Shown piece by piece: positions 1 through 7,151 of a DNA stretch of 64,000 nt. Both the position numbers and the translations under genes were made by a program. Where the stretch lies: assembly GCF_900162725.1 (NCBI RefSeq), contig NZ_LT799418.1:2903546-2967545 (forward strand). Reading direction: 5' to 3'. The stretch is from Parabacteroides sp. Marseille-P3160. GTDB taxonomy: Bacteria > Bacteroidota > Bacteroidia > Bacteroidales > Tannerellaceae. The notes under the pieces were generated by a model. That model had not been told where the DNA came from. It was given only the letters and a program-made list of their open reading frames with translations, and made no database searches. Every line of letters starts with the position of its first letter. Positions within the stretch are counted from its first letter, which is position 1.

Positions 1-553
1 CGGATTGGCCTGGACTACGGTTGGCGGAGAGATCCTGTTTGTCGAATCCAGCCTGAGTAAAGGAAAAGGATCGAAGCTGACAATCACGGGTAATCTGGGG
101 GATGTCATGAAAGAGTCCGCCATTCTGGCATTGGAATACGTCCATTCCCACGCTGACCAATTCGGGATCAACGAAGAGTTATTTGAGAATTGGAACGTCC
201 ACATCCACGTACCGGAAGGGGCTATTCCGAAAGATGGCCCCAGTGCAGGAGTTACAATGGTTACCTCTCTGGTTTCTTCCTTCACGCAAAGGAAAGTAAA
301 CAAGAACTTGGCGATGACGGGGGAAATTACGCTACGCGGAAAAGTTTTGCCGGTCGGTGGCATCAAGGAAAAGATACTGGCAGCAAAACGCGCCGGCATC
401 ACGAATCTGATTCTGTGCAAAGACAACAAGAAAGATATCGATGACATCAATCCCGACTATCTGTCCGGGCTGACCTTCCATTATGTCGATGACATCACGG
501 AAGTGATCAGACTTGCCCTCTCGGATGAAAAAGTAGACCATCCCCTTTTCTGA
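1..553 (+). CDS. lon: ATP-dependent Lon protease, C-terminal part (5' end outside window)
   Basis: Only the last ~184 codons are present; the frame is open to the left edge. They form the Lon proteolytic domain. The sequence begins [10 protein letters not shown], typical of the start of that domain, and carries the catalytic Ser in PKDGPSAG (codons near 240-245) and the catalytic Lys in GGIKEK 43 residues later, the same Ser-Lys spacing as E. coli S679/K722. Lon degrades misfolded and regulatory proteins in the cytoplasm using ATP; the AAA+ part must lie upstream of the window. The ending ...VDHPLF is a natural stop, so the gene is truncated only by the window. Confidence 0.96.
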   Translation, partial: GLAWTTVGGEILFVESSLSKGKGSKLTITGNLGDVMKESAILALEYVHSHADQFGINEELFENWNVHIHVPEGAIPKDGPSAGVTMVTSLVSSFTQRKVNKNLAMTGEITLRGKVLPVGGIKEKILAAKRAGITNLILCKDNKKDIDDINPDYLSGLTFHYVDDITEVIRLALSDEKVDHPLF

Positions 554-603
554 TGCCGGATGAACAAAACCGGAGCGGAATAGGTTAATAAGAAAAAAGG
601 AAT

Positions 604-849
604 ATGAAAGTCTCTGTTGAAATTAGTTATTATCCCCTCAAAGAGGAATTCAAAGCTCCGGTAAAGGCATTTATTGCGGATCTGAAGAAAGAAGATAAGA
701 TTACGGTGAAACCGAACAGTATGTCTACGCATGTGTTTGGCGAATACGAAGATGTGATGTATGCTTTGACACGTTGTATAAAAGAGGCATTTGAGTTGCC
801 CAACAGTATCTTTACCTTGAAGATCATGAATCTGGATAGAGATAAATAA
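604..849 (+). CDS. small thiamine-binding (YkoF/MTH1187-like) domain protein
   Basis: An 81-residue protein starting MKVSVEISYYPL. The pattern of an initial beta strand ending in YYPL and a central MSTHVFGEYEDVMYAL resembles the ferredoxin-like fold of the MTH1187/YkoF family, in which small proteins bind thiamine or its hydroxymethylpyrimidine part. It lacks a signal peptide and membrane segments, so it should be cytosolic. It follows lon by 50 bp on the same strand and could be read through from it. Family assignment is from sequence pattern only; the ligand is inferred. Confidence 0.72.
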   Translation: MKVSVEISYYPLKEEFKAPVKAFIADLKKEDKITVKPNSMSTHVFGEYEDVMYALTRCIKEAFELPNSIFTLKIMNLDRDK

Positions 850-880
850 GGGTGTTTTACATTCACATCCTCCGATAATA

Positions 881-922
881 AAATAGCCGATCATCGCATT
901 TAAAGCGGACGACCGGCTATTT
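881..922. terminator. probable bidirectional terminator between convergent genes
   Basis: Perfect 9-bp stem AAATAGCCG (881-889) / CGGCTATTT (914-922) with a long loop that can form extra pairs. It lies between the plus-strand gene ending at 849 and the minus-strand gene ending at 947, and the A/T ends give a U tract in both directions. Confidence 0.6.
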
Positions 923-946
923 GTATGATAATAGTGCTATTTCTTC

Positions 947-1375
947 CTATTTCTCTTCGGCGGAAGGAGCCGCTTTCTCTTCGTTGGCCGTTTTATATTC
1001 TGTAATTCCGGCTCCAATCAGAAGATTGTACCACGTGATCAACTTGCTTATATTGCTTGGATAAACCCGGCTACGATCAAAATTCGGCTGAATGCCGGCA
1101 AAATAATCACGCAGTACATCCGGTTGGGCGGAAGCTTCCACAGAAGCTTTCTCTCCATTCTCCTTCTCTCTCATCACAGTCAGAATATCAGCCAAAGGAA
1201 CCTCGCCGTCAGTCGTATACATGGCAATATCGCCCAAAGAGGTGATCTTATCCTTTGCATACGCAGGCATCCGTTTTCCATTAACTAAAGACTCTACAAT
1301 CAACATGTTCTTACCCTGTGAAACTAATTTGTATAACCCGGGTTTTCCCGAAATAGACAAGATTGTCTTCAACAT
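947..1375 (-). CDS. DUF5606-family protein
   Basis: A 142-residue protein beginning MLKTILSISGKPGLYKLVSQGKN, the characteristic start of the Bacteroidetes-restricted DUF5606 family. The middle part has MPAYAKDKITSLGDIAMYT and the conserved region around residues 90-125 (RDYF...YPSNISKLITWYNLL). The C-terminus is an acidic, low-complexity tail ending AEEK. No signal peptide is visible, so it is probably cytosolic. It lies downstream of the nusB-yajC-ybbR-coaE block on the same strand, a common neighbourhood, but has its own promoter-like boxes at 1418-1446. Function is not known. Confidence 0.8.
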   Translation of the reverse strand: MLKTILSISGKPGLYKLVSQGKNMLIVESLVNGKRMPAYAKDKITSLGDIAMYTTDGEVPLADILTVMREKENGEKASVEASAQPDVLRDYFAGIQPNFDRSRVYPSNISKLITWYNLLIGAGITEYKTANEEKAAPSAEEK

Positions 1376-1417
1376 AACACTTTTATTTTCTTTATTTATT
1401 TATAAAATTCAAGGGTA

Positions 1418-1446
1418 CAAATGTAATATAAATCTCCGCAAAGCAA
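1418..1446 (-). promoter_or_regulatory. promoter-like boxes for the DUF5606 gene
   Basis: On the minus strand TACATTTG (1418-1425) fits the Bacteroides -7 consensus TAnnTTTG, and a TTG lies at 1444-1446 with an 18-bp spacer. The boxes are about 45 bp before the start codon at 1375. Confidence 0.55.
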
Positions 1447-1538
1447 CAACTCCCAGCTGAAATAAACCTAAAAGGCAAAACCGCTTCATTACTTCGAAAC
1501 TTACTATCAATAAGATAAAAGAAAAAAAATAGAAAAAA

Positions 1539-2135
1539 TCAAAGCCCGAGCGTAGCAAGGAAGGCCTCCACTTGCGGGATCAAAGCCCGATGGCCGTCAT
1601 TGTAGATAACATAATCGGCACGTTCTTTCTTTATTTCGTCGGAAAGTTGATTCCGGATCCGTTTTAAAATCTCTTCCCGGCTAAACTGGTCCCGCTCTTG
1701 TACGCGTGCAATGCGAAGCTCCAGCGGAGCATATACCATCAAAGTCGTATCTACACAACGGTCGAAACCCGATTCGAATAAGATCGCCGATTCCATGGCG
1801 CAATAAGGCGTTTCCTGTCCGTCCACCCACCGGCGGAAATGATCTCCCACCACCGGATGTATGATGGCGTTCACCTTCTTAAGGTTATCCGGCTGTGTAA
1901 AAATAAAAGAGGCCAGTTTTCTTTTATCCAATCCTGCGTCCGTATATAAGGATTCTCCAAAGAGGTCTGTCAACCCCTCACGGATTATGGGGGATTCGTT
2001 TGTCAGGCGCTTGCTTTCGACATCCGCAATGTAAACGGGAATTCCATAGACCTCTAACAGGGAAGCCAGAACGGATTTTCCGCTACCTATACCTCCGGTA
2101 ATGCCGATTCGCTTATTCCTGGGGAGCTGTTTCAT
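1539..2135 (-). CDS. coaE: dephospho-CoA kinase
   Basis: Catalyses the last step of coenzyme A synthesis, phosphorylation of dephospho-CoA. The P-loop GITGGIGSGKS is at residues 11-21 when translation starts at the ATG at 2135; the longer reading from 2186 only adds a basic, non-conserved stretch inside the ybbR reading frame. Further family features are the VYIADVESKRL segment and the conserved NAIIHPVV motif. The length (198 aa) is normal. The start overlaps the 3' end of ybbR by 23 bp, so translation is likely coupled. Confidence 0.95.
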   Translation of the reverse strand: MKQLPRNKRIGITGGIGSGKSVLASLLEVYGIPVYIADVESKRLTNESPIIREGLTDLFGESLYTDAGLDKRKLASFIFTQPDNLKKVNAIIHPVVGDHFRRWVDGQETPYCAMESAILFESGFDRCVDTTLMVYAPLELRIARVQERDQFSREEILKRIRNQLSDEIKKERADYVIYNDGHRALIPQVEAFLATLGL

Positions 2136-3162
2136 CGCCGGCTTTCTCCGGTTGGGGAGAGGTCTTTTGTTCAAGTAAAAATTCAATCTGGTTCGGAGAA
2201 AGCGTGACGTCCGTCACCCAGTCGGGCTTTTTAAACAAGGTCAGGTCGACAAGCCCGCTCTTATTATCCTTCAGATCTTTAAATGAAATACTCACACCGA
2301 AGTCTACATCGGACAGATATTTGAAACGGGACATCGGAATATTGCAAACCACATTCACATTTGAAGGAAAAGTCCGTACGGTGTATTGAGACGGAAGATC
2401 CGGGCAAATAATAGGGATGGAAAGTGTCTTTTCCGTATATTCTTCCACAGGGATCGTAACCGTCACTTCTGCCGGCTCGACATTGGCCCCTTTAGGAGCG
2501 ATGACCTTTACCTTTTGCACGATCCTCTGGTTCGTCTTCCATTCGGCATAGGCTGTTTTAAGGACTGATATGGAATCGAAAGCCCCCTGGCTGGCATAGA
2601 CCTTTACAGTCGCCGGTGTAATGCGAATGCTGTCCGAAACCTGAAAGCCCGCATCAGGCTGCACTTTCCCGGCAAAAACGACGGGAACCTCCCTACTTAT
2701 TAACTTTCCGTAGCTTACCCGGATCTCACGAGGTGCAAAACTGATCAATGATGTGGTCGAAATCAATTGCTTCAGAAGATCCGCCTCTATATTTTGCTTG
2801 CTGACCAGGACTTTTTCCTTTTGATCCAAAGGCAGGTTCTTCATATTGATCTCTATCGGAGCCAGAGTACGTCCCAGGGAGTAATTAAGCAGCACATTCC
2901 CTCTATCCTTTACTTTGATAATTAGCTTTTCCGGCCGGTCTTCCGAGAAATGGATACTGGGCGGAATATTCCGGTAACGGATCGGAACCGACAATTCGAT
3001 TTCATATTCCTGCTTCAAGCTCTGCATTAGCCAGAAGCCGGAGGCTAAAAGGACAAACGCACAAAAGGTAAAAGCTTCCCTCCAATGAAATTCTCGGAAA
3101 GAAGCCTTTACCTTTTTCATTACAGACTTGAAAGGCATGTTTTTATGTTCAAGCCGTGGCAT
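2113..3162 (-). CDS. YbbR-like domain protein
   Basis: A 349-residue protein with a short cytosolic N-terminus, one transmembrane helix at about residues 28-46 (EAFTFCAFVLLASGFWLMQ) and an exported region of repeated beta-rich YbbR-type domains (IELSVPIRYRNIPP..., VKVIAPKGANVEPAEVTVTIP...). In Firmicutes YbbR (CdaR) regulates the diadenylate cyclase; the Bacteroidetes homologue sits between yajC and coaE and its role is not established. The start could also be the second Met at 3138. It follows yajC by 9 bp. Confidence 0.85.
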   Translation of the reverse strand: MPRLEHKNMPFKSVMKKVKASFREFHWREAFTFCAFVLLASGFWLMQSLKQEYEIELSVPIRYRNIPPSIHFSEDRPEKLIIKVKDRGNVLLNYSLGRTLAPIEINMKNLPLDQKEKVLVSKQNIEADLLKQLISTTSLISFAPREIRVSYGKLISREVPVVFAGKVQPDAGFQVSDSIRITPATVKVYASQGAFDSISVLKTAYAEWKTNQRIVQKVKVIAPKGANVEPAEVTVTIPVEEYTEKTLSIPIICPDLPSQYTVRTFPSNVNVVCNIPMSRFKYLSDVDFGVSISFKDLKDNKSGLVDLTLFKKPDWVTDVTLSPNQIEFLLEQKTSPQPEKAGDETAPQE

Positions 3163-3171
3163 TTGGTTTTC

Positions 3172-3483
3172 TTATTTTTGCTGAGGGCCTTGGCCTGTTG
3201 CAAATACGGAAGTTTTATCGATGCGAATCTTAACGCCGTCGGCTATTTCAAGTATCATAAAAGTATCACCCACTTCTTTGATTTTCCCGTAGATACCACC
3301 GGAAGTAATTACGGCATCTCCTACTTTCAATGCTTCACGCGCTTTTTGTATTTCCTTTTGTTTTTTTTGTTGGGGACGGATCATAAAAAAATAGAAAATC
3401 GCGATGATAACAACCATCATGAAAATTCCGGACCATTGCGATTGTCCGCCGGCAGCTTGGAGCAAAACATTTAATAGCATCAT
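3172..3483 (-). CDS. yajC: Sec translocase accessory subunit YajC
   Basis: A 103-residue inner-membrane protein. Residues 16-36 form one transmembrane helix (SGIFMMVVIIAIFYFFMIRPQ), followed at once by the highly conserved FMIRPQQKKQKE and the cytosolic region LKVGDAVITSGGIYGKI typical of YajC. YajC associates with SecDF and helps protein export. It lies 68 bp downstream of nusB and 9 bp upstream of ybbR, an arrangement conserved in Bacteroidales. Confidence 0.95.
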   Translation of the reverse strand: MMLLNVLLQAAGGQSQWSGIFMMVVIIAIFYFFMIRPQQKKQKEIQKAREALKVGDAVITSGGIYGKIKEVGDTFMILEIADGVKIRIDKTSVFATGQGPQQK

Positions 3484-3551
3484 ACTCTTTTATTTATAAT
3501 TAGTTTGTATTGTAAATATCTAACAGTCACTTACAAAAATAAGGATTATTC

Positions 3552-4478
3552 TTAATCCTTCAATAGAATCTTTTCTTTTTTTAGATCCTTTACCACCGAA
3601 TCCAAAATTCCGTTTATAAATGTTCCGCTTTTAGGCGTACTGTAAAACTTCGCTGCGTCGATATATTCGTTCAATGTGACGTTTGTCGGGATCGAGGGGA
3701 AATTAAGTAATTCCGCCAAAGCCACCTGCATGATAATCAAATCCATATTGGCGATACGTTCCGTCTCCCAGTTTTTCATATGTTTCTCTATCAAATCCCG
3801 GTAATTCGCTTCATTCAATACGGATTGGCGGAAAAGAGCAATGGCGAATTCTTCGTCTTCACGATCCTTAAACATCGGCAAAAGAGATTGGGCGGCTCCC
3901 TTCGATTCATCGAACTTCTTGATCGTTTTAATGACGAATGTTTCGATGATTTCGATATCGTCGTTCCAATAGATACATCTATCTTCCAAATATTCTTCAA
4001 TATTTTCATTTCCACAAATCAACCGTTTGAAGACCAAACGCCAGAACTCCCGGTCGGTTTCATAAGAATCATCCGGATTTTTGATATATTCATCGTAAAT
4101 ATCGGACTTTATGATAAGTTCCAATATCGATCTAAGAAAATCATCTTCGCCATTCCATGAGATGTTTTCGTTCAGAAGATACGTTTTCAACGTCTTGTTT
4201 TCTTTCAACTGTTTTGCAAAACGATTCTCGATCAGACGTATGTTCGGATTCAGTTCCGATTCTTTCGGAATGTATTTATTACGCCGATTATCGACAATAA
4301 GTTCTTGTAAATAAGTTATATCAGTAATCAAGAGAAGAAAATAGTAGTACAAATCATAAGACTTGCGTAGGCTAAGCTGCAATTCCTTTTCTGCCGCTTG
4401 CAAATCTCTGCTTCCGTTTTGATAGTACGCGAATAAAATCTGCAAAACCTTAATACGGATTAAAATTCGATTGATCAT
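3552..4478 (-). CDS. nusB: transcription antitermination factor NusB (long Bacteroidetes form)
   Basis: A 308-residue protein, about twice the size of E. coli NusB. The NusB helical fold is in the C-terminal half, shown by the conserved ANMDLIIMQVALAELLNFPSIPTNVTLNEYIDAAKFYSTPKSGTFING region (split here for description: residues ~240-290), which matches the NusB core helices. The N-terminal ~140 residues are an extension common in Bacteroidetes. NusB binds boxA RNA with S10 in rRNA antitermination. First gene of the minus-strand operon nusB-yajC-ybbR-coaE. Confidence 0.93.
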   Translation of the reverse strand: MINRILIRIKVLQILFAYYQNGSRDLQAAEKELQLSLRKSYDLYYYFLLLITDITYLQELIVDNRRNKYIPKESELNPNIRLIENRFAKQLKENKTLKTYLLNENISWNGEDDFLRSILELIIKSDIYDEYIKNPDDSYETDREFWRLVFKRLICGNENIEEYLEDRCIYWNDDIEIIETFVIKTIKKFDESKGAAQSLLPMFKDREDEEFAIALFRQSVLNEANYRDLIEKHMKNWETERIANMDLIIMQVALAELLNFPSIPTNVTLNEYIDAAKFYSTPKSGTFINGILDSVVKDLKKEKILLKD

Positions 4479-4511
4479 TGTTTGAAGGAACTTCTTTTGT
4501 TATATTTGCTG

Positions 4512-4519
4512 CAAAGGTA
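4512..4519 (-). promoter_or_regulatory. -7 box of the nusB operon
   Basis: TACCTTTG on the minus strand fits TAnnTTTG, 34 bp before the nusB start. I see no convincing TTG at the -33 position. Confidence 0.5.
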
Positions 4520-4661
4520 GTTATTCTTTTTTAATAGTCGAAAAAAAATAATGCAATGAATCCTTTATTTAAATTTCACCGGTAAAATCCGGTTAATTGA
4601 ATAAAAGAAATCAGTTGCCGGATATCTCTCGGATTTTTATCGAGATTTCGGAATTATTTCA

Positions 4662-4691
4662 TTGAGACATAAATTAAAAGCTTTAAATTTG
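4662..4691 (+). promoter_or_regulatory. promoter of the oxidoreductase-isomerase pair
   Basis: TTG at 4662-4664 and TAAATTTG at 4684-4691 with an exact 19-bp spacer, the Bacteroides primary-sigma arrangement. The start codon follows at 4742, so the 5' leader is about 40 nt. Confidence 0.68.
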
Positions 4692-4741
4692 TACTATTGC
4701 AAAATTCTGATTTTAATCCTATTATTATAATATACACAAGC

Positions 4742-6106
4742 ATGAAAGAAAGTCTTAAATTAACCAGACGTAATTTTTTTAAGAATTCGGCGCTGGGAGC
4801 AATCGGAACCTTGTCCGTTCCCTCCTTTCTGACCGGATGTACGAACTCTTCTAAAGAAACAAAATCAAAGGACGTATCTGTCCCTGAAATTCTGAAAACC
4901 GCACCGGAAGGAAAACCATTAAAAGCAGGATTAGTCGGATGCGGCGGCCGGGGAACCGGTGCGGCCTGTAATTTTCTGGATGCGGGCAGCGGCCTGCAGG
5001 TAACAGCGCTTGGCGATGTATTCCAGGATAAACTGGATGCTTGCCGGAAAACGCTGGAAGAAAAAGGACAAAAGGTCGCGGACGAAAACTGCTTCATCGG
5101 CTTCGACGCTTACAAGAAAGTTGTCGATTCCGGAGTAGACGTGGTGCTTCTCTGTACGCCTCCCGTCTTCCGTCCCTCCCATTTCGAATACGCCATAGGA
5201 AAGAATAAACATTGTTTTATAGAGAAGCCCTGCGCCGTGGATCCGGTGGGAGCCAGGCAGATGCTGATGTTGGGGAAACGAGCCGCCCAACTCGGGCTGT
5301 CGGTTATCAGCGGTACCATCCGGCGTTCGCAAAAGGATTGTATAGAAACTTTCAGGCGCGTAGCTGGAGGAGCCATCGGCGAAATCGTTTCGGCACACGT
5401 TACCCGCCTGGGAGGCGCTTTGTGGTTCGTGCAACGCCGTCCGGAATGGAACGATATGGAATATATGCTGCGCGACTGGGTGAATTTCTGCTGGACTTCC
5501 GGCGACTTGGTAGTCGAGCAATTCATCCATGAGATCGATATGATGACCTGGTTCATGGGAGACAAACATCCCGTTCGTGCAGAAGCGACGGGAGGACGCC
5601 AACGTCGGGTTACAGGCGACATGTACGATTTCTTCAGCATTGAATATGTCTATGAAAACGGACATCGCGCCCATTGTACTTCCCGCCAGATCGGCGGCTG
5701 CGATTATACACATAATGTAATGATATATGGGACAAAGGGATATACCAACTGTTTCGATACGATTTTCAATCTTGACGGCAGCGTGGCGTGGAAGTATCCA
5801 TATCCAAAACCGGAAGATGCAGACCAGTCGATGGCGGTGCCGGATCCGTACGTACAGGAGCTGATCCGCTTGGTGACCGCGATCCGCACTAACAAGCCGA
5901 TCAATGACGTCGAGCAACACGTGCAATCCACCCTGATGGCCATCATGGGGCGCGAATCAGCTTATACCGGTAAATTCGTCACCTGGGACCAGATCATGGC
6001 TTCCACAATGAAACTTGGGCCGGAGACCTACGCCTTCGGGCCTGTTCCGGGAATCAAGGAAGAGATACCGGTCGCGGGCGAAGCTCCCCAGTTACCTAAA
6101 ATATAA
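4742..6106 (+). CDS. exported Gfo/Idh/MocA-family oxidoreductase
   Basis: 454 residues from the ATG at 4742; the reading from 4697 adds 15 non-conserved residues before the signal peptide. The N-terminus has a twin-Arg-like TRRNFFKNSALGAIG and a lipobox-like LTGC, so the protein is probably exported or membrane-anchored. The Rossmann NAD(P) motif is GLVGCGGRGTGAA (about residues 62-74), followed by the family motif EKPCAVDP (Glu-Lys-Pro) and the catalytic-domain segment ending WTSGDLVVEQFIHEIDMM. Members oxidise or reduce sugar hydroxyls with tightly bound NAD. It is followed after 4 bp by a TIM-barrel isomerase-like gene. In Bacteroides, pairs of this kind act in C3-oxidation routes of glycoside breakdown; that role is inferred here. 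Confidence 0.9.
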   Translation: MKESLKLTRRNFFKNSALGAIGTLSVPSFLTGCTNSSKETKSKDVSVPEILKTAPEGKPLKAGLVGCGGRGTGAACNFLDAGSGLQVTALGDVFQDKLDACRKTLEEKGQKVADENCFIGFDAYKKVVDSGVDVVLLCTPPVFRPSHFEYAIGKNKHCFIEKPCAVDPVGARQMLMLGKRAAQLGLSVISGTIRRSQKDCIETFRRVAGGAIGEIVSAHVTRLGGALWFVQRRPEWNDMEYMLRDWVNFCWTSGDLVVEQFIHEIDMMTWFMGDKHPVRAEATGGRQRRVTGDMYDFFSIEYVYENGHRAHCTSRQIGGCDYTHNVMIYGTKGYTNCFDTIFNLDGSVAWKYPYPKPEDADQSMAVPDPYVQELIRLVTAIRTNKPINDVEQHVQSTLMAIMGRESAYTGKFVTWDQIMASTMKLGPETYAFGPVPGIKEEIPVAGEAPQLPKI

Positions 6107-6110
6107 TCAG

Positions 6111-7037
6111 ATGAAACGACGTAACTTTATAAAAAACACCCTCCTGACCGCCGGAGCGCTTTCCCTGCCTTCGTTGCATGGAAAAGCTTCGGAGAGTAAG
6201 GCGGCATTGAGCAATCCGGTTATCGCGAACGGCACGGCAGATGCTTTCCGCAAATCAATCATGTGGGGAACCGTCAGTATGGAAGGCACCGTATTGAATA
6301 AATGCAAGATCATCCGGGCGGTTGGATACGATGGAATCGAGCCGAGCAGCCACATGAACCGCCAAGAAGTAATCGACGCCCTGAAGGAAACCGGGCTGGT
6401 CGCTTCCGGCGTTTGCTGCTCTACGCATTGGGACAAACCGCTTTCTTCTCCCGATGCCGCTACCCGGCAGGAAGGAGTGAACGGGGCAATCATCGCTTTG
6501 GAAGATGCGAAAGCCTATGGTACGGACGCCGTCCTGCTTGTCCCCGGTATAGTGAATGAATTCATCACTTACGACGAATGTTGGGATCGTTCCACTGAAG
6601 AAATAAAGAAACTGATTCCCGTTGCCGAAAGGCTCGGGGTGAGAATTTGCATCGAGAACGTATGGAATAATTTTCTATTAAGTCCGATCGAAGCATGTAA
6701 GTATATAGACCAGTTCAATAGTCCCTACGTACGTTTCTATTTCGATTGTGGAAACATCCTCGTATACGGTTGGCCCGAACAATGGATCCGGATACTGGGA
6801 AACCGTATCGGACGGATTCATATTAAGGAATTCAGCAAAAAAACAGCGGATGAAAAAGGACGTTGGGCCGGGTTCAACGCCAAGCTGACCGAAGGCGATG
6901 TCAATTGGAAAAGAGTGTTGGAAGAAGCGCGTAAATCTTATGCAAGCGACTGGCTCACCACTGAACAAGGCAGTTCCAAAACGCCTGAAGATCTCCACGA
7001 CTTAATCCGGCGGTTTGACAAACTGCTGAAGATGTAG
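6111..7037 (+). CDS. exported sugar phosphate isomerase/epimerase-like TIM-barrel protein
   Basis: 308 residues starting MKRRNFIKNTLLTAGALSLPS, a twin-Arg-like signal sequence; the long upstream extension of the frame lies inside the preceding gene. The rest is an AP-endonuclease-2/xylose-isomerase-like barrel with the metal-ligand pattern of this superfamily: CIENVWNNF (Glu), RFYFDCGN (Asp), IHIKEF (His) and a final TTEQG (Glu). Exported relatives of this fold serve as 3-keto-glycoside lyases/isomerases beside Gfo/Idh/MocA proteins. Only 4 bp separate it from the upstream oxidoreductase, so the two are one operon and likely one pathway. Exact substrate unknown. Confidence 0.85.
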   Translation: MKRRNFIKNTLLTAGALSLPSLHGKASESKAALSNPVIANGTADAFRKSIMWGTVSMEGTVLNKCKIIRAVGYDGIEPSSHMNRQEVIDALKETGLVASGVCCSTHWDKPLSSPDAATRQEGVNGAIIALEDAKAYGTDAVLLVPGIVNEFITYDECWDRSTEEIKKLIPVAERLGVRICIENVWNNFLLSPIEACKYIDQFNSPYVRFYFDCGNILVYGWPEQWIRILGNRIGRIHIKEFSKKTADEKGRWAGFNAKLTEGDVNWKRVLEEARKSYASDWLTTEQGSSKTPEDLHDLIRRFDKLLKM

Positions 7038-7066
7038 ACATCCTTCCATAATATCCAAATCTTTTC

Positions 7067-7074
7067 TACCTTTG
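7067..7074 (+). promoter_or_regulatory. -7 box before pcrA
   Basis: TACCTTTG, matching TAnnTTTG. It would start transcription near 7082, which makes the GTG at 7086 almost leaderless and favours the GTG at 7152 as the pcrA start. Confidence 0.5.
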
Positions 7075-7151
7075 TAAAAAATTACGTGGAAAGGCGGGCT
7101 TGCCTGCTCTTTCCACGTTTATATCGACTTGTCCTGATAGATCAATTCTGG

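Noticed and set aside
4931..5926. 331-codon open frame on the minus strand
   Set aside because: It lies entirely opposite the oxidoreductase gene, whose protein has clear family motifs; the antisense translation shows none and has His/Arg-rich shadow composition.
6015..6110. Longer N-terminus for the isomerase-like gene
   Set aside because: It overlaps the upstream oxidoreductase and would bury the signal peptide that begins at 6111.
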